This document shows, in pieces, positions 1 through 10,023 of a DNA stretch of 64,000 nucleotides. The stretch spans positions 1-64,000 of the forward strand of contig URHG01000008.1 in the NCBI GenBank assembly GCA_900547555.1, in the 5' to 3' direction. Made by a program: the position numbers and the translations under genes. Under the pieces are notes generated by a model. The model saw only the letters and a program-made list of their open reading frames with translations. It ran no database searches and was not told where the DNA came from. Source of the stretch: an uncultured Porphyromonadaceae bacterium. Lineage in GTDB: Bacteria > Bacteroidota > Bacteroidia > Bacteroidales > UBA11471. The number at the start of each line of letters is the position of its first letter. The first letter of the stretch is position 1.

Positions 1-178
1 CCGTGTTGTCGAAATGCAAATACACTTTCTCCTGCGGATTGTACTTCCCGAAATGGTTATAACTTTTCACCAGCTCCGCCATTGCCAGAATCGAACCGTC
101 TACCTGACCGCGTGCTTCCGATACCCAAAACACACTGACCGACACTAGCAACAATATGTACTTGATGAATATATGCAT
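1..178 (-). CDS. Large surface protein, N-terminus only (MG2/TonB-plug type)
   Basis: Only the first 59 codons are inside the window; the gene runs off the left edge. The ATG at 178 starts a signal peptide (basic start, hydrophobic run LLLVSVSVFWV, then ARGQ). Shortly after comes EKVYLHFDNT, which in Bacteroidetes typically opens large secreted proteins with alpha-2-macroglobulin-like MG2 repeats and often a C-terminal TonB-plug-like domain. That family assignment is from memory of the motif and cannot be confirmed from 59 residues. It lies 129 nt downstream of the second RND pump on the same strand, so it may be the last member of that operon or have its own promoter. Confidence 0.6.
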   Translation of the reverse strand, partial: MHIFIKYILLLVSVSVFWVSEARGQVDGSILAMAELVKSYNHFGKYNPQEKVYLHFDNT

Positions 179-307
179 AACGCTATCCTTCCAACATCAA
201 AATCGAAATATTTGCGATCCAACTCTACTCATATCTCATTTTCCACAATATAGAAACATTTTCCTTTTTCGTACATATTTCTTATCTCGAACCAGAAAGC
301 AATTTTC

Positions 308-3300
308 TTATCGGGCATTGGAAAGCCTCATCAAATTACGGGTTTTCGCCACTCCCATAAATAACGGCAAAAACAGGAACAGTCCCAATAACGACATTAT
401 CAGCCCACCGATTGTACCGATCGCCAAAGAAAACCAGAAATCGTTTCTTTCCGCTCCGACGAGAAACGGCAGGAATCCCAATATCGTAGAAACAATCGTA
501 AGTATAATGGGTATGATCTTGGTATTCCAAGCTTTGAGATAACTCGATAAAACAGATAATCCCGGTTGTCGACGACGAATGGCATTGTATTCGTTAAGGA
601 GATAGATACCGGCATTGACCGTTATACCGCACAATAAAACAAACGCCGCAAAACCGCCTTGGTCGAATCGTATGCCGAAAAGATAAAACGTAAGAAACGC
701 TCCTATGTAAGAGATAGGTATGAGCAATATGATAAGAAACGGTTGTTTCAATGAATTGAAAAGTATGCTCGAAATAAAAAATATAATAGCCACGACCAGC
801 AATAACAACAATACGTGGGTATAATCATCGGAATCGCCCCGCCAAGAACGCCGAGGTATCTCGGCTGTATAACCAAGAGGCAAAATTTCGTTCAAAGCTT
901 CCACCTCTTCTTCCAAACGCTTATTCCCTTGCTGATATGATCCTATGTAGGTAAACTGCACGACAAGTACATATTGCTGGTTTTCCTTCCGTATACTTTG
1001 CGGTGCATCTTCTCTTGTAATTGTTGCCAATGAACTTAGTTTCACACTGCGCCCTTGCAGCGGAACCGGAATGTTTTCCAATGCCCAAATATCGTACTCT
1101 CGCCCTAATGAAGATACTAAACGGACTTTTTCATTTTTACCCTCGTAAAAAACCGTTCCGCAAGAAATATCCTGACCAAAAACCGGTTTTAAAGCCGCAT
1201 ATAGTTGTTGTGTCGAAACATTTTCCTCTGCCATTCGCCGCTTATCCAAAGAAAGATAATATTCGGTATAATCGTCTTTCCAATAAGATTGTTCGGAATT
1301 GATGGTTATATCCCTTATACGGCGATACTGCAAAAGTCGACTGCGTAATGTATCGGCCCAAGCATACAACTCATCATAATTATAACCATATAGTGTAACG
1401 ACTTTATCGCCGGCACTCTCGCGCACATCGTTGTTGAACGAATCCATAGGCAGACCATACACGCTCCAACTTCCACCGCCCAACTCCAACGCCTTACTCA
1501 CAATGTCGGAATTAAGGAAATAGGGAAAACCATTATCCAATGCCTCCCGGGTAAAATAAATACTGATACTTGCCCGCCGAGCGCTCGAAACCGAAGTCTG
1601 AAACTGTCGTATTTCGGGAAAAGAGGTCAAGTACTGCTCCATACGAGAGATTAAAGTATTCATCTGTTCGAGAGTCGCACCATTGGGTAACGTTGCATTG
1701 ACATGAAGGACAATTTCACCCTCTTCGTCCCGATCATAATAACTGCCTCTATTCCCTACATGTTGGGTAAAAAGCCTGAGCGTCCCACCCAACACCTTAT
1801 CAACGACCGGCCGTATATGCTCGCGATAGGTATCATGGTCAAATATCTTATTATAAATATCCACTCCCCAACTTTCACCTTTCATCTTCTCGGGCAAGAG
1901 ATAAACCGGTAAACCGAAAGCCAGTACAATAAACACAATCACCCACCCTCGATACCGGGAAACAAACACGATCGTCTTTCCATAAAAACGGGTAAAGCGT
2001 ACAGTCATACGTTTTCTTTTCGCTCCCCGACCCGAATAGCCCCGGCTTCGCACAAGCGCGATTTTTTCAATAACCGAGGGAACGAAAAAGAGTGCAACAA
2101 ACAAGGATATCAATAAATTGATGATAATAACCGCTGCAAAATCTTGTAAATTCAGGCGTACTTTTTCGTCCATAAAAAAGAGGATAGAAAGAGCCCCGAC
2201 GGTGGTCAACGTAGCCGCCAAGATAGAAAGGAATGTTTTCAGATCCTTACGGCGTAAATAATGGTCGGTCATTACGATGGTATTATCGATGACGAGATTC
2301 AACGAAATCGTAATACCCGCCAGAGAATATAGCTGTATTTCAAGGTCGAACAGATAATAAAAAATTACGGCAACCGAAATATTTACAGCAAGAGATACCG
2401 TAATGAGAAGCAGATAGCGCACATTACGCGTAATAAGAAACACAAACAACAGTAGAATCAATACCGTGAGTCCTGTACGGAAGTAAATCCGTTGCAATTC
2501 TTCATTTATATAATCGGTTGCATCGTAGCTTTTATGAAGTTCGTACCCGACCGGGAATTTCTCTTGTACTTGTGCTAGAACCTGCATGATATCTTCTTTC
2601 AACAACAGCTGATTGACCCTTTTTTCAGATGTGATATTCAGGTAAATCGAGTTCAAACCATTGATGCGGTAATAGCTTGTAGGCTCTGCTTCCTGTCGGG
2701 AAATACGCACAAGAGACGACAAAGGGAATATTCTTCCGTCCGAAGATTGTACCTTCACCGCTTCGGGGGCAAAATCAGAATCGGGCTCATCGGTCATCAA
2801 CACGACCCGTATCCAGCTTTCCTCTTCATTATTCTCTAAACGGCATATTCCCAATTCTTCTTTTTCGACACGTCCCGACAACGCTCTTTGAATATCCGAG
2901 ACGGAAACATCCAAATGCGACAACCGTTCTCTGTCATAATTCAATGTCCACTCCATCGGAGTGGCACCGGTCAATTCTACTTTGGAAACGCCCAGCAGAC
3001 GACCGACAGCAGGGACGATATTATCCTCGGCATATTGCAAAATATAAGCAGGAGCTGCCGGAGCATTGAGTGTATAAACCATAAAGGGACGGGAAGAACG
3101 GCTCTCGGAATAACGCGCCGATACCAGTGGATAACTTACCGTCTCGGGCAACTGCGGCCACATCTGGCGTACGAGTGTGGAAATCTCAAAACGCACGGCA
3201 TCGATATCAGCGTGTTTGTCAAGTCGTACCGTAATACGTCCACTTCCGTCATCCGATACCGAATTGATGCGGCTCACCCCCCGCACACGGGACAGCATAC

Positions 3301-3502
3301 CTTCGAGACGGCTGGTTACTTCGGCCTCGATAATCCGGGCGGAGGCATTACGCATCGAAAACGATATCGTAAGCGTAGGCATCTCCTTTGTCGGCGACAA
3401 CTTCACCGGCAATTGTGGAACAAGCGCAATCCCTATCAACGAAAGACATAAAAAGAGTACGATCCACGTAAAAAACGATATGTTCGCCAAACGACTTTTC
3501 AT
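308..3502 (-). CDS. RND efflux transporter permease (second pump)
   Basis: A 1064-residue inner-membrane pump of the hydrophobe/amphiphile efflux (AcrB-like) superfamily. It shows the expected order: one N-terminal transmembrane segment, porter loop, a helix cluster near residues 340-500, a second porter loop, and a final cluster from about 890. Transmembrane helix 4 keeps one acidic residue (VIDNT, Asp406). The helix-10 Lys of AcrB is not visible, since the equivalent stretch reads GITVNAGIYLLNEYN. Its ATG overlaps the TGA of the TolC-like gene (ATGA at 3499-3502), so it is probably translationally coupled. It is a diverged paralogue of the pump at 4980-8063, and only one adaptor and one channel are encoded, so the two may form a mixed pump like MdtBC. 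Substrate unknown; peptides are suggested only by the operon. Confidence 0.9.
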   Translation of the reverse strand: MKSRLANISFFTWIVLFLCLSLIGIALVPQLPVKLSPTKEMPTLTISFSMRNASARIIEAEVTSRLEGMLSRVRGVSRINSVSDDGSGRITVRLDKHADIDAVRFEISTLVRQMWPQLPETVSYPLVSARYSESRSSRPFMVYTLNAPAAPAYILQYAEDNIVPAVGRLLGVSKVELTGATPMEWTLNYDRERLSHLDVSVSDIQRALSGRVEKEELGICRLENNEEESWIRVVLMTDEPDSDFAPEAVKVQSSDGRIFPLSSLVRISRQEAEPTSYYRINGLNSIYLNITSEKRVNQLLLKEDIMQVLAQVQEKFPVGYELHKSYDATDYINEELQRIYFRTGLTVLILLLFVFLITRNVRYLLLITVSLAVNISVAVIFYYLFDLEIQLYSLAGITISLNLVIDNTIVMTDHYLRRKDLKTFLSILAATLTTVGALSILFFMDEKVRLNLQDFAAVIIINLLISLFVALFFVPSVIEKIALVRSRGYSGRGAKRKRMTVRFTRFYGKTIVFVSRYRGWVIVFIVLAFGLPVYLLPEKMKGESWGVDIYNKIFDHDTYREHIRPVVDKVLGGTLRLFTQHVGNRGSYYDRDEEGEIVLHVNATLPNGATLEQMNTLISRMEQYLTSFPEIRQFQTSVSSARRASISIYFTREALDNGFPYFLNSDIVSKALELGGGSWSVYGLPMDSFNNDVRESAGDKVVTLYGYNYDELYAWADTLRSRLLQYRRIRDITINSEQSYWKDDYTEYYLSLDKRRMAEENVSTQQLYAALKPVFGQDISCGTVFYEGKNEKVRLVSSLGREYDIWALENIPVPLQGRSVKLSSLATITREDAPQSIRKENQQYVLVVQFTYIGSYQQGNKRLEEEVEALNEILPLGYTAEIPRRSWRGDSDDYTHVLLLLLVVAIIFFISSILFNSLKQPFLIILLIPISYIGAFLTFYLFGIRFDQGGFAAFVLLCGITVNAGIYLLNEYNAIRRRQPGLSVLSSYLKAWNTKIIPIILTIVSTILGFLPFLVGAERNDFWFSLAIGTIGGLIMSLLGLFLFLPLFMGVAKTRNLMRLSNAR

Positions 3503-4983
3503 CGAACAATCTTATTGTCGAAATCGAATTTTTCGTACAACGAAACATTCCATTCGAAATCATAAAGTGTCAGCCGCCGTATTTTATAATAATTTCCCCA
3601 ATAGTTTTGCAACGCCGTAATATAGTTACGCTGGGCTGTTTGTTGACGATTGAGGGATAAACTCAAACTGTTGACATCGGCTTTCCCGATGATAAAGCGC
3701 CGGCATGTTTGCATATAAGCATCTTCGGCCAGCCGTAACGCCTGCGCCGCACTGGCGAGCATTTTTTGTTGTACATTGAAGTCCCGAACCGTAACGACGA
3801 TCTCCTGCTCGACACTCTGTTTTTCTTGTTGCGAAGTGATATAAGCCACATTCAATTCGTTCTTTGCCATATTGTACTTGCCCCGGGCTACTCCCCAATC
3901 GACAAGAGGAATGGAGAGACTGAGCGAAACGACTTCCTGTTGCAATGGGTTACGATAGGCATCTCCCAAACGGTCGGAAACCTGATTGAGCCCCACACTG
4001 GCATTTACGCTGGCATTGAAACGAGACTGTTTCCGTGTACGGTCGACAGCTTGTTCCGCTTCCAAAACGGTCTGTTCCTGCTCATAATAGACCGGATTAT
4101 TTTCTCGTGCATATACTATGGCTTTCTCCACAGGGATTACGACCAAACGCGGATTAGATGGCAAAATGAGTGATATATGCACATCTTTCGGTAGATTCAA
4201 GAACGAAACAAGCGCATACATGGCCTTATCGAGCTGTATCCGTGCATTCTCCAAAGAATTGCGGGCATTGACCATGTCGAGCTCCAACGTAAGCAGATCG
4301 GATTTTTCGATTGCCGCAATCTTATAACGTTCCAATCCGATACGGTAAAGCGTATCGCTCGTAGACACATCGCTCAAAGCCATATCGTAATTGCTTTGAG
4401 CCATTGCCAAAGAAAAAAAATAGTTTACAGCATTTTCCGATACTTGCTCCGTATTATAGACATATTGCCGTCGGACTTTTTCATAACGTACCGGCTCTAT
4501 TTTCCTTTCCCAACGAAACGCATTATAACCGATCAGACTCTGCGAATACCCTACCCGTATGGGAACCGTCGAAAATTGAGTAGACGTCGATGCTCCGAAA
4601 TTCCGCATATAATCGAGGTCTGTTTCGAGATAAAAAGTACCTCCGGTAAAATCGACGTTCTGTTCGATCGTCAACGAGGCTCCAACACTAAACCGTTGTT
4701 GCTCGCGATAAACATCGGCATCGATTTCGGAATCATACCGTTCGGTAATATCGCGATTATAACGAGCCGGTACCAAATCGAGCGTAAGACTGGGCAGACG
4801 GTTGGCCTTATATGCACGATATTGCCAAAAGCCCGACAAGTAAAGATTCCTGTTACGGAATGCCTGCAAAGAACTGTCATTGGCCAATGCGATGACTTGG
4901 CGCAAATCGAGGGTGATTTCTTGTGCGGATACAAATCCGACGCCGGTTAAAAAACAAAATATAGTCAATAATTTACGTTTCAT
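3499..4983 (-). CDS. TolC family outer membrane efflux channel
   Basis: A 494-residue outer-membrane channel partner for the flanking RND pumps. I chose the ATG at 4983 because it overlaps the upstream TGA as ATGA and is followed at once by a signal peptide (MKRKLLTIFCFLTGVGFVSA, then QE). A frame extension to 5013 would add ten residues in front of the signal. The mature part has the long, Gln/Ala/Asn-rich helical repeats of TolC proteins, for example near DLLTLELDMVNARNSLENAR, and a matching second repeat in the C-terminal half around FIIGKADVNSLSLSLNRQQ. It lies between the two pump genes, with stop/start overlaps on both sides. Confidence 0.9.
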   Translation of the reverse strand: MKRKLLTIFCFLTGVGFVSAQEITLDLRQVIALANDSSLQAFRNRNLYLSGFWQYRAYKANRLPSLTLDLVPARYNRDITERYDSEIDADVYREQQRFSVGASLTIEQNVDFTGGTFYLETDLDYMRNFGASTSTQFSTVPIRVGYSQSLIGYNAFRWERKIEPVRYEKVRRQYVYNTEQVSENAVNYFFSLAMAQSNYDMALSDVSTSDTLYRIGLERYKIAAIEKSDLLTLELDMVNARNSLENARIQLDKAMYALVSFLNLPKDVHISLILPSNPRLVVIPVEKAIVYARENNPVYYEQEQTVLEAEQAVDRTRKQSRFNASVNASVGLNQVSDRLGDAYRNPLQQEVVSLSLSIPLVDWGVARGKYNMAKNELNVAYITSQQEKQSVEQEIVVTVRDFNVQQKMLASAAQALRLAEDAYMQTCRRFIIGKADVNSLSLSLNRQQTAQRNYITALQNYWGNYYKIRRLTLYDFEWNVSLYEKFDFDNKIVR

Positions 4984-7900
4984 CTGCTTTCTGTTTTCCG
5001 ATATACAAACCAATATACCAACGGTATCAAGAAAAGGCTGACCAGCGTACCGACAGCCATAGCTCCTATCATGGCAATAGCCAACGGTTTTTGCAATTCA
5101 GAGCCCATATCCGAAGTAAACAACAATGGAACCATTGCCAGAATCGTCGTGAGAGAAGTCATTATAATGGGACGCAAACGGCGATGTCCCGCCTCGTGTA
5201 TCGCATCGAAAAGCGGCATACCCGATTTCCGTAGATTATTCATGGCATCGAGCTTCAATATAGAGTCATTTACAATAATACCGCAGGTAACGATAATACC
5301 TATCGCCGACATAAGATTCAGCGTATGGCCCAATACCCATAAAGCGACCAAAGCAAACGCCGTATCGACAGGAATTTCTATCAACACGATAAGGGGTTGC
5401 ACGAAACTCTCGAATTGTGCACATAAAATAAAATACATCAACAGCAACGAGACAAAAAGTATGACGACCAACTCGCCCATCATCTGCTCGTTGGAAAAAA
5501 AACTTCCCGAAAAATCGACTTCCCAATCTTTATCCCCTCGAAATGAATCCCGTATTTGGGATATAAGCAACGGCGGATTCTCGACATCGTAGAAATAGAG
5601 AGGTATAAACTCACCGTCCCGTCCAGCCGTAATCTGTTTCAAATCGTTCGCATATTCTATCTTTACCAGTTCAGAAAGGGGGATATACCGTCGCTCTTCG
5701 GATTTCTTTCCATCCTCGTCGGTATAATTGCTCGCAATATGGGTGTGCTGCAAGACTTGTGTTACCGTCGGGTCGTTTCCGACTATACATATAGGCAGAT
5801 ATTGCTGATACGAACGTAACACCGAGACCTGATTATCTTTAAAAGCCGAACGTAAAGCCTGCGCCACATCGTCATATTTCACCTGATATACAAGCAGCTT
5901 TTCCTTATCTACCACCAAGCAAAGCTGACGTTGCAAAGGAACGCCTTCGGGATCTTGCCCTCCGGCCTCGGTTACGAGCTGTTCGGCACGTTCTATTTTA
6001 TCTTGTGTCGGATTTCCGTGAAGTGAACGCAGCTGGGCAACGACATCGGCTTCGCCGGTAATGAAAAGTTTTTCGAAAATATTCTCGGGCGGTGAAAATG
6101 TTACAATCGCGGACGGATAACACTCTCGCAGATAATGACGTAAAAGATGTTGCAAACTGTCGACTTCGGCCGGTACGTGTACTTTGAAATAGAGTTCGGC
6201 CTCGGTCGCCGACAATTCCTCGCCGCTATCGAACAAATAATCCTGCACACCGACATAAGCTGTATGTTCCACAGCGTATGACCGGGATAAACGCAACAAA
6301 TCGGCTATTCTGCGATTATTCTCATCGACATGGATATTCTCATTCCACTCCAACCGGACAACGACTTCATGTTGCTCGATCTCGGGCATTCTCGTTTTTT
6401 CGATAATGTAGAACATGAGCACGCACAACGGCAAAGTAAGCAACATACCCACAACGCAAAGCGTCTTGTGGGAGAATGTCCAATCGATACCCCTATCATA
6501 GAGACGCTCGAGCCAACGATCGCTCAATAACTGATGAAAAGAAAAATTGAGGATATTTTTCTTATTTCTTATCCCCGCTTTGTAAAACAAGAGATAAAGA
6601 ACCGGTAACAGCAGAATACCCACAAAATACGAGCACAGCAATCCGGCAGTAATGGAAAAGGCTTGATCCCTGAAAAGCGCACCGGCAATACCGCTCATAA
6701 AAATCAGCGGTACAAAAACGGCTATCGTCGTAAGCATCGAGCTCAACATGGGCGTTATCATCTCGGTTGCCCCTGCCGCACAAGCCCTGCGCAATGTATA
6801 TCCCCTCTCCTTGTACTGGGAGATATTCTCGGTTACGATGATGGAGTTGTCGATCATCATACCCACAGCAAGTATCAAGCCCGAGAGGGAAATAATATTG
6901 AGAGAGACATCGAACAGATAGAAAAACAGGAATGTGATGATTACCGCCACAACCATGTTTATGGCGATGATAAGGGGCGATCGCAAATCGTGCAAAAAGA
7001 AAAGCGCGACGACCAAAATAAAGAGAAATCCCAATCCCAGATTCTGTTGCAGGTTAGAAATCGTATAATCGAGCAACTCGGTCTGGTTGCGGGTGATACC
7101 GAATTCTATATCGGGATAACGGGCGGCAAAATAGTCTGTCGTTTTTTTCAACGACGACTTCAAGGACGACATATTTTCCTCGTCCTGCTTGATGATCGCC
7201 AACGTTACGGCACGCTTGCCATCGGCCAAAGAACGCCCCAGCTCCTTCTGAGGAGCATACCGAACTTCGCAAAAATCACGCAACTGCATGATACGCCCAC
7301 CCACCGACAAATAAATGGCAGCAACATCATCGACAGTACGCAACGCATTCGATACGCGCACATTGTACTCATAGTACCCGTCCCGTACAAACATGCTGCC
7401 GGGTTCTACATTATTTGCAGTAAGAGCCGCTTCGATATTATCTATCGTCAATCCGACCGACCGCATTTTATCCACATCGGGAACAAGTTGTATCATACGG
7501 CCGGGAATACCCGTAACATCGGCCATAGCCACTTGCGGAAGCTGTTCGATACGTCGCTTGATGACAGTCTCGGCGACCGTACACAATTCGAGAAAACGGG
7601 CTTCGTCGGTCTCTTCATAAGGCCGGTCGTCTTTCAAGGTAAGATTGAGGTAGAAAACCGGTATATCGGTCGCACTCGATTTGATAGCCCTCGGACGCTC
7701 GGTCTCTTTGGGAAGGGACGACATGGCGGCATCGATTTTCTCGTTCACCTCGATAAAAGCGAGGTCGGTATTGGTCCCGAACTCAAATTCGAGACGGATC
7801 ACGCCCGACCCATCACGGGTCTCACTCTCTATTTCCTTCAACCCCGAAACCTGCAACAATTGCCTGCGTACCGGTGCCACGACCGTGTTTTCGAGCTCCC

Positions 7901-8063
7901 GGGCCGATGTATTTTCGCCCGACACCTGCACCGTAATACGGGGAATATCGATATGCGGCAACAACGAGACGGGCAGGGTGCAATACGTTACCGCACCTAC
8001 GATGACGCAAGCCGTGAATGCCATAAGCACGGCGATGGGACGCTGCAAAAGGAATTTGATCAT
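4980..8063 (-). CDS. RND efflux transporter permease (first pump)
   Basis: A 1027-residue AcrB/CusA-type inner-membrane pump. The N-terminus is typical (QRPIAVLMAFTACVIVGAV, then LPVSLLPHIDIPRITV). The GSGVIRLEFEFGTNTDLAFIEV stretch belongs to the first porter domain. Helix 4 carries GMMIDNSIIVTE with Asp405, the proton-relay position. The helix-10 equivalent is GIIVNDSILKLDAM, with Asn-Asp where AcrB-type drug pumps have a Lys. The start overlaps the adaptor stop (ATGA at 8060-8063) and its own stop overlaps the TolC start. It shares its adaptor and channel with the second pump at 308-3502. The substrate cannot be read from the sequence. Confidence 0.92.
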   Translation of the reverse strand: MIKFLLQRPIAVLMAFTACVIVGAVTYCTLPVSLLPHIDIPRITVQVSGENTSARELENTVVAPVRRQLLQVSGLKEIESETRDGSGVIRLEFEFGTNTDLAFIEVNEKIDAAMSSLPKETERPRAIKSSATDIPVFYLNLTLKDDRPYEETDEARFLELCTVAETVIKRRIEQLPQVAMADVTGIPGRMIQLVPDVDKMRSVGLTIDNIEAALTANNVEPGSMFVRDGYYEYNVRVSNALRTVDDVAAIYLSVGGRIMQLRDFCEVRYAPQKELGRSLADGKRAVTLAIIKQDEENMSSLKSSLKKTTDYFAARYPDIEFGITRNQTELLDYTISNLQQNLGLGFLFILVVALFFLHDLRSPLIIAINMVVAVIITFLFFYLFDVSLNIISLSGLILAVGMMIDNSIIVTENISQYKERGYTLRRACAAGATEMITPMLSSMLTTIAVFVPLIFMSGIAGALFRDQAFSITAGLLCSYFVGILLLPVLYLLFYKAGIRNKKNILNFSFHQLLSDRWLERLYDRGIDWTFSHKTLCVVGMLLTLPLCVLMFYIIEKTRMPEIEQHEVVVRLEWNENIHVDENNRRIADLLRLSRSYAVEHTAYVGVQDYLFDSGEELSATEAELYFKVHVPAEVDSLQHLLRHYLRECYPSAIVTFSPPENIFEKLFITGEADVVAQLRSLHGNPTQDKIERAEQLVTEAGGQDPEGVPLQRQLCLVVDKEKLLVYQVKYDDVAQALRSAFKDNQVSVLRSYQQYLPICIVGNDPTVTQVLQHTHIASNYTDEDGKKSEERRYIPLSELVKIEYANDLKQITAGRDGEFIPLYFYDVENPPLLISQIRDSFRGDKDWEVDFSGSFFSNEQMMGELVVILFVSLLLMYFILCAQFESFVQPLIVLIEIPVDTAFALVALWVLGHTLNLMSAIGIIVTCGIIVNDSILKLDAMNNLRKSGMPLFDAIHEAGHRRLRPIIMTSLTTILAMVPLLFTSDMGSELQKPLAIAMIGAMAVGTLVSLFLIPLVYWFVYRKTESR

Positions 8064-9142
8064 AACTCGTTGCTTCCCACTACGACAACCGGGGATTCAT
8101 GGGCCAGATTGACATTGCCCGACACGATAACCGTCGCCCCTTCTTCCAATCCCTCTTCGATCGTGTACTCATCGAGATTCTCCATGCCCGTGCGGACATA
8201 ATTCCACACGGCAAGCCCCTCTTCGAGCGTAAAAACGACCTGACGCCCCGAACGCAATACCACGGCACTTTTAGGAACGACCAGTTCCCGGCCCGACTCC
8301 TGCTGTATGCGTACTCGCACGTTCATACCTTCATAAAGGTGCGGCGAACCATTCACACGGGCTTTGGCCCGCACCATACCGTCCGACTCCACAAGCGGAT
8401 TTATCGCCGTTATGCGTCCCGTATATTCTTCGGCATGACCGGCATAAGGGGCGACTTTCACCACATCGCCCCGACGTACCTCGAAAAGTTCACTTTCCAT
8501 CAGTGTAAAATCCACCTCCATACTATCGGTCGCAATCACCCGGCAGAAAGCCTTTCCCGTCTCGGCCGGATTGTTCTCTTTACGGAAAAGATTGGCCACC
8601 ACTCCGTCATAGGGCGATACGAGGATAGCGCGTTCCAGCTGATACCGGGCTTTCTCATAAGAGGCCTCACTCTGGGCATAGCCGCTGCGTATAAGCGCGA
8701 CCCGCATGATATCGTCGGGTACAGCGGCCAGAGAGTCGGGCGAATATCCTTGCCCTATCAATACGTCTTTCAGGTCGAGACGGGCTTTTTCTAGACTATT
8801 GGCCGCTTGCGACAAATCGTTTTGCAGAGTAAAAAGGTCGAGTTCGGCCAGTTTCTGCCCCCGGTTCACCCAGTCGCCATTCTGTACATAAATACGGGCA
8901 ATACGCTCGCCCGAAACAAAATAAAGGTCGGAGTAAGCCGCTGCCGATACTTTCCCGTTGCTTATCAACTCATTGCGGAAAACCCGCTTTTCGAGCGGCA
9001 TGACACTCACCTCGCTGGTCATTTCCTGCAAAACGGTCGAAACGCTCTCTTCGGGCTTCGGTTTTTCCGACGGTGCAGAACAGGCCGTCAGCCCCCACAC
9101 ACCTAATCCTAAAAGCGGGAATAGATAAAGTTTCTTGTTCAT
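8060..9142 (-). CDS. RND periplasmic adaptor lipoprotein (membrane fusion protein)
   Basis: A 360-residue membrane fusion protein linking pump and outer-membrane channel. The ATG at 9142 is preferred over the longer frame to 9241 because it directly starts a lipoprotein signal (MNKKLYLFPLLGLGVW, lipobox LTAC). Next come the barrel-sandwich half (YFVSGERIARIYVQNGDWVN), a short coiled-coil hairpin (LQNDLSQAANSLEKARLDL), the second lipoyl half (AILVSPYDGVVANL) and a beta-barrel/C-terminal part (VPKSAVVLRSGRQVVFTL). Its start is 11 nt after the signal peptidase stop, tying the export genes to the propeller/peptide array. The C-terminus overlaps the pump gene by ATGA. Confidence 0.92.
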   Translation of the reverse strand: MNKKLYLFPLLGLGVWGLTACSAPSEKPKPEESVSTVLQEMTSEVSVMPLEKRVFRNELISNGKVSAAAYSDLYFVSGERIARIYVQNGDWVNRGQKLAELDLFTLQNDLSQAANSLEKARLDLKDVLIGQGYSPDSLAAVPDDIMRVALIRSGYAQSEASYEKARYQLERAILVSPYDGVVANLFRKENNPAETGKAFCRVIATDSMEVDFTLMESELFEVRRGDVVKVAPYAGHAEEYTGRITAINPLVESDGMVRAKARVNGSPHLYEGMNVRVRIQQESGRELVVPKSAVVLRSGRQVVFTLEEGLAVWNYVRTGMENLDEYTIEEGLEEGATVIVSGNVNLAHESPVVVVGSNEL

Positions 9143-9153
9143 GGTATTCTGTT

Positions 9154-10023
9154 TCAATTGATAAATCGCACCGTACCTCGTGACGACTTCCACACGCACA
9201 CGGCAACGCCTACGATAAACTCCTCGGGCACCAATCCCCAATAACGGGAATCGCCCGAGTTCATGACATTATCACCTGCTGCAAAATAGTAATTTTTTTT
9301 GAAAATATACTCTTTTACCGGTTCTTTTCCGAGAAAAATCTCGTTTTTCAACGTATCGAGACGCAACGCCTGTCCTGTTTCCCACTCGATATATTTGCGA
9401 TACAAAACTGCTGTTTCTTGTGTAAGAGCCACTTTACTGCCCGCAGCAGGAACATACAAGGGGCCGAAGTCTTGTATCGTCCATGCAAACGGCTCGACTT
9501 TGGGATAGGCCGGATATGCCTTTCCGAAAAACGTCCGTGCCTCGTCGCAGTCGCCATACAACGTTGCCGCCAGCTCCTGCCCGGACACGTTTCCCAACGG
9601 AAAGCCGTCCTTTCCCCGCACCTTGTAACGCCAGTTGCGTATCTCTATCGTATCGCCGGGCAAAGCCACGCAACGCTTGGCAAAATAGGACATCAGGTCG
9701 AACTCCACCCCCGCCCGGCTCGAACGGCTGGGACGATTGAAGACCAACACGTCGTTGTAATCGACCTCGCGCCAACCCCACAAACGGTACACGGTAAAAG
9801 GCCGTTTATCGGCGGCCGCCCACAGGTTGAATATGCGCGGGCCGAATATAAGTTTGTTCACCAATATGTAATCGCCGGGAAGAATAGCCGGTTCCATCGA
9901 CCCTGTCGGGACACGAAATGAAGCTACGACCAAAACAGCCGACAAGACATAGACAATAATCGCCACGACGACGATTGTCCATATCCTATCCAGCCATTTC
10001 AGTACATGTTTCACATCTATCAT
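9154..10023 (-). CDS. lepB: Signal peptidase I (operon-linked)
   Basis: A 289-residue type I signal peptidase of the S26 family, which cleaves signal peptides after AxA-like sites on the outer face of the inner membrane. One N-terminal membrane segment (residues 15-35) precedes the Ser motif VPTGSMEPAILPGD (catalytic Ser42). The Lys motif KRCVALPGD supplies the general base (Lys116), and box E near the C-terminus reads GDNVMNSGDSRYWG. All catalytic elements look intact. The start overlaps the stop of the propeller gene at 10020 by ATGA, and the next gene is the RND adaptor 11 nt on. A signal peptidase inside a peptide/efflux operon is unusual and suggests a dedicated role in maturing the NVEALA peptides. 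It could still be a general paralogue caught in the operon. Confidence 0.93.
   Translation of the reverse strand: MIDVKHVLKWLDRIWTIVVVAIIVYVLSAVLVVASFRVPTGSMEPAILPGDYILVNKLIFGPRIFNLWAAADKRPFTVYRLWGWREVDYNDVLVFNRPSRSSRAGVEFDLMSYFAKRCVALPGDTIEIRNWRYKVRGKDGFPLGNVSGQELAATLYGDCDEARTFFGKAYPAYPKVEPFAWTIQDFGPLYVPAAGSKVALTQETAVLYRKYIEWETGQALRLDTLKNEIFLGKEPVKEYIFKKNYYFAAGDNVMNSGDSRYWGLVPEEFIVGVAVCVWKSSRGTVRFIN

Noticed and set aside
3766..4173. 135-codon open frame opposite the TolC-like gene
   Set aside because: It is a shadow with no motif and lies inside a gene fixed by two ATGA overlaps.
6663..8201. 512-codon open frame on the plus strand
   Set aside because: It lies antisense to the first RND pump, has no recognisable motif and is rich in His/Arg/Gln as expected from the complement of a real gene.
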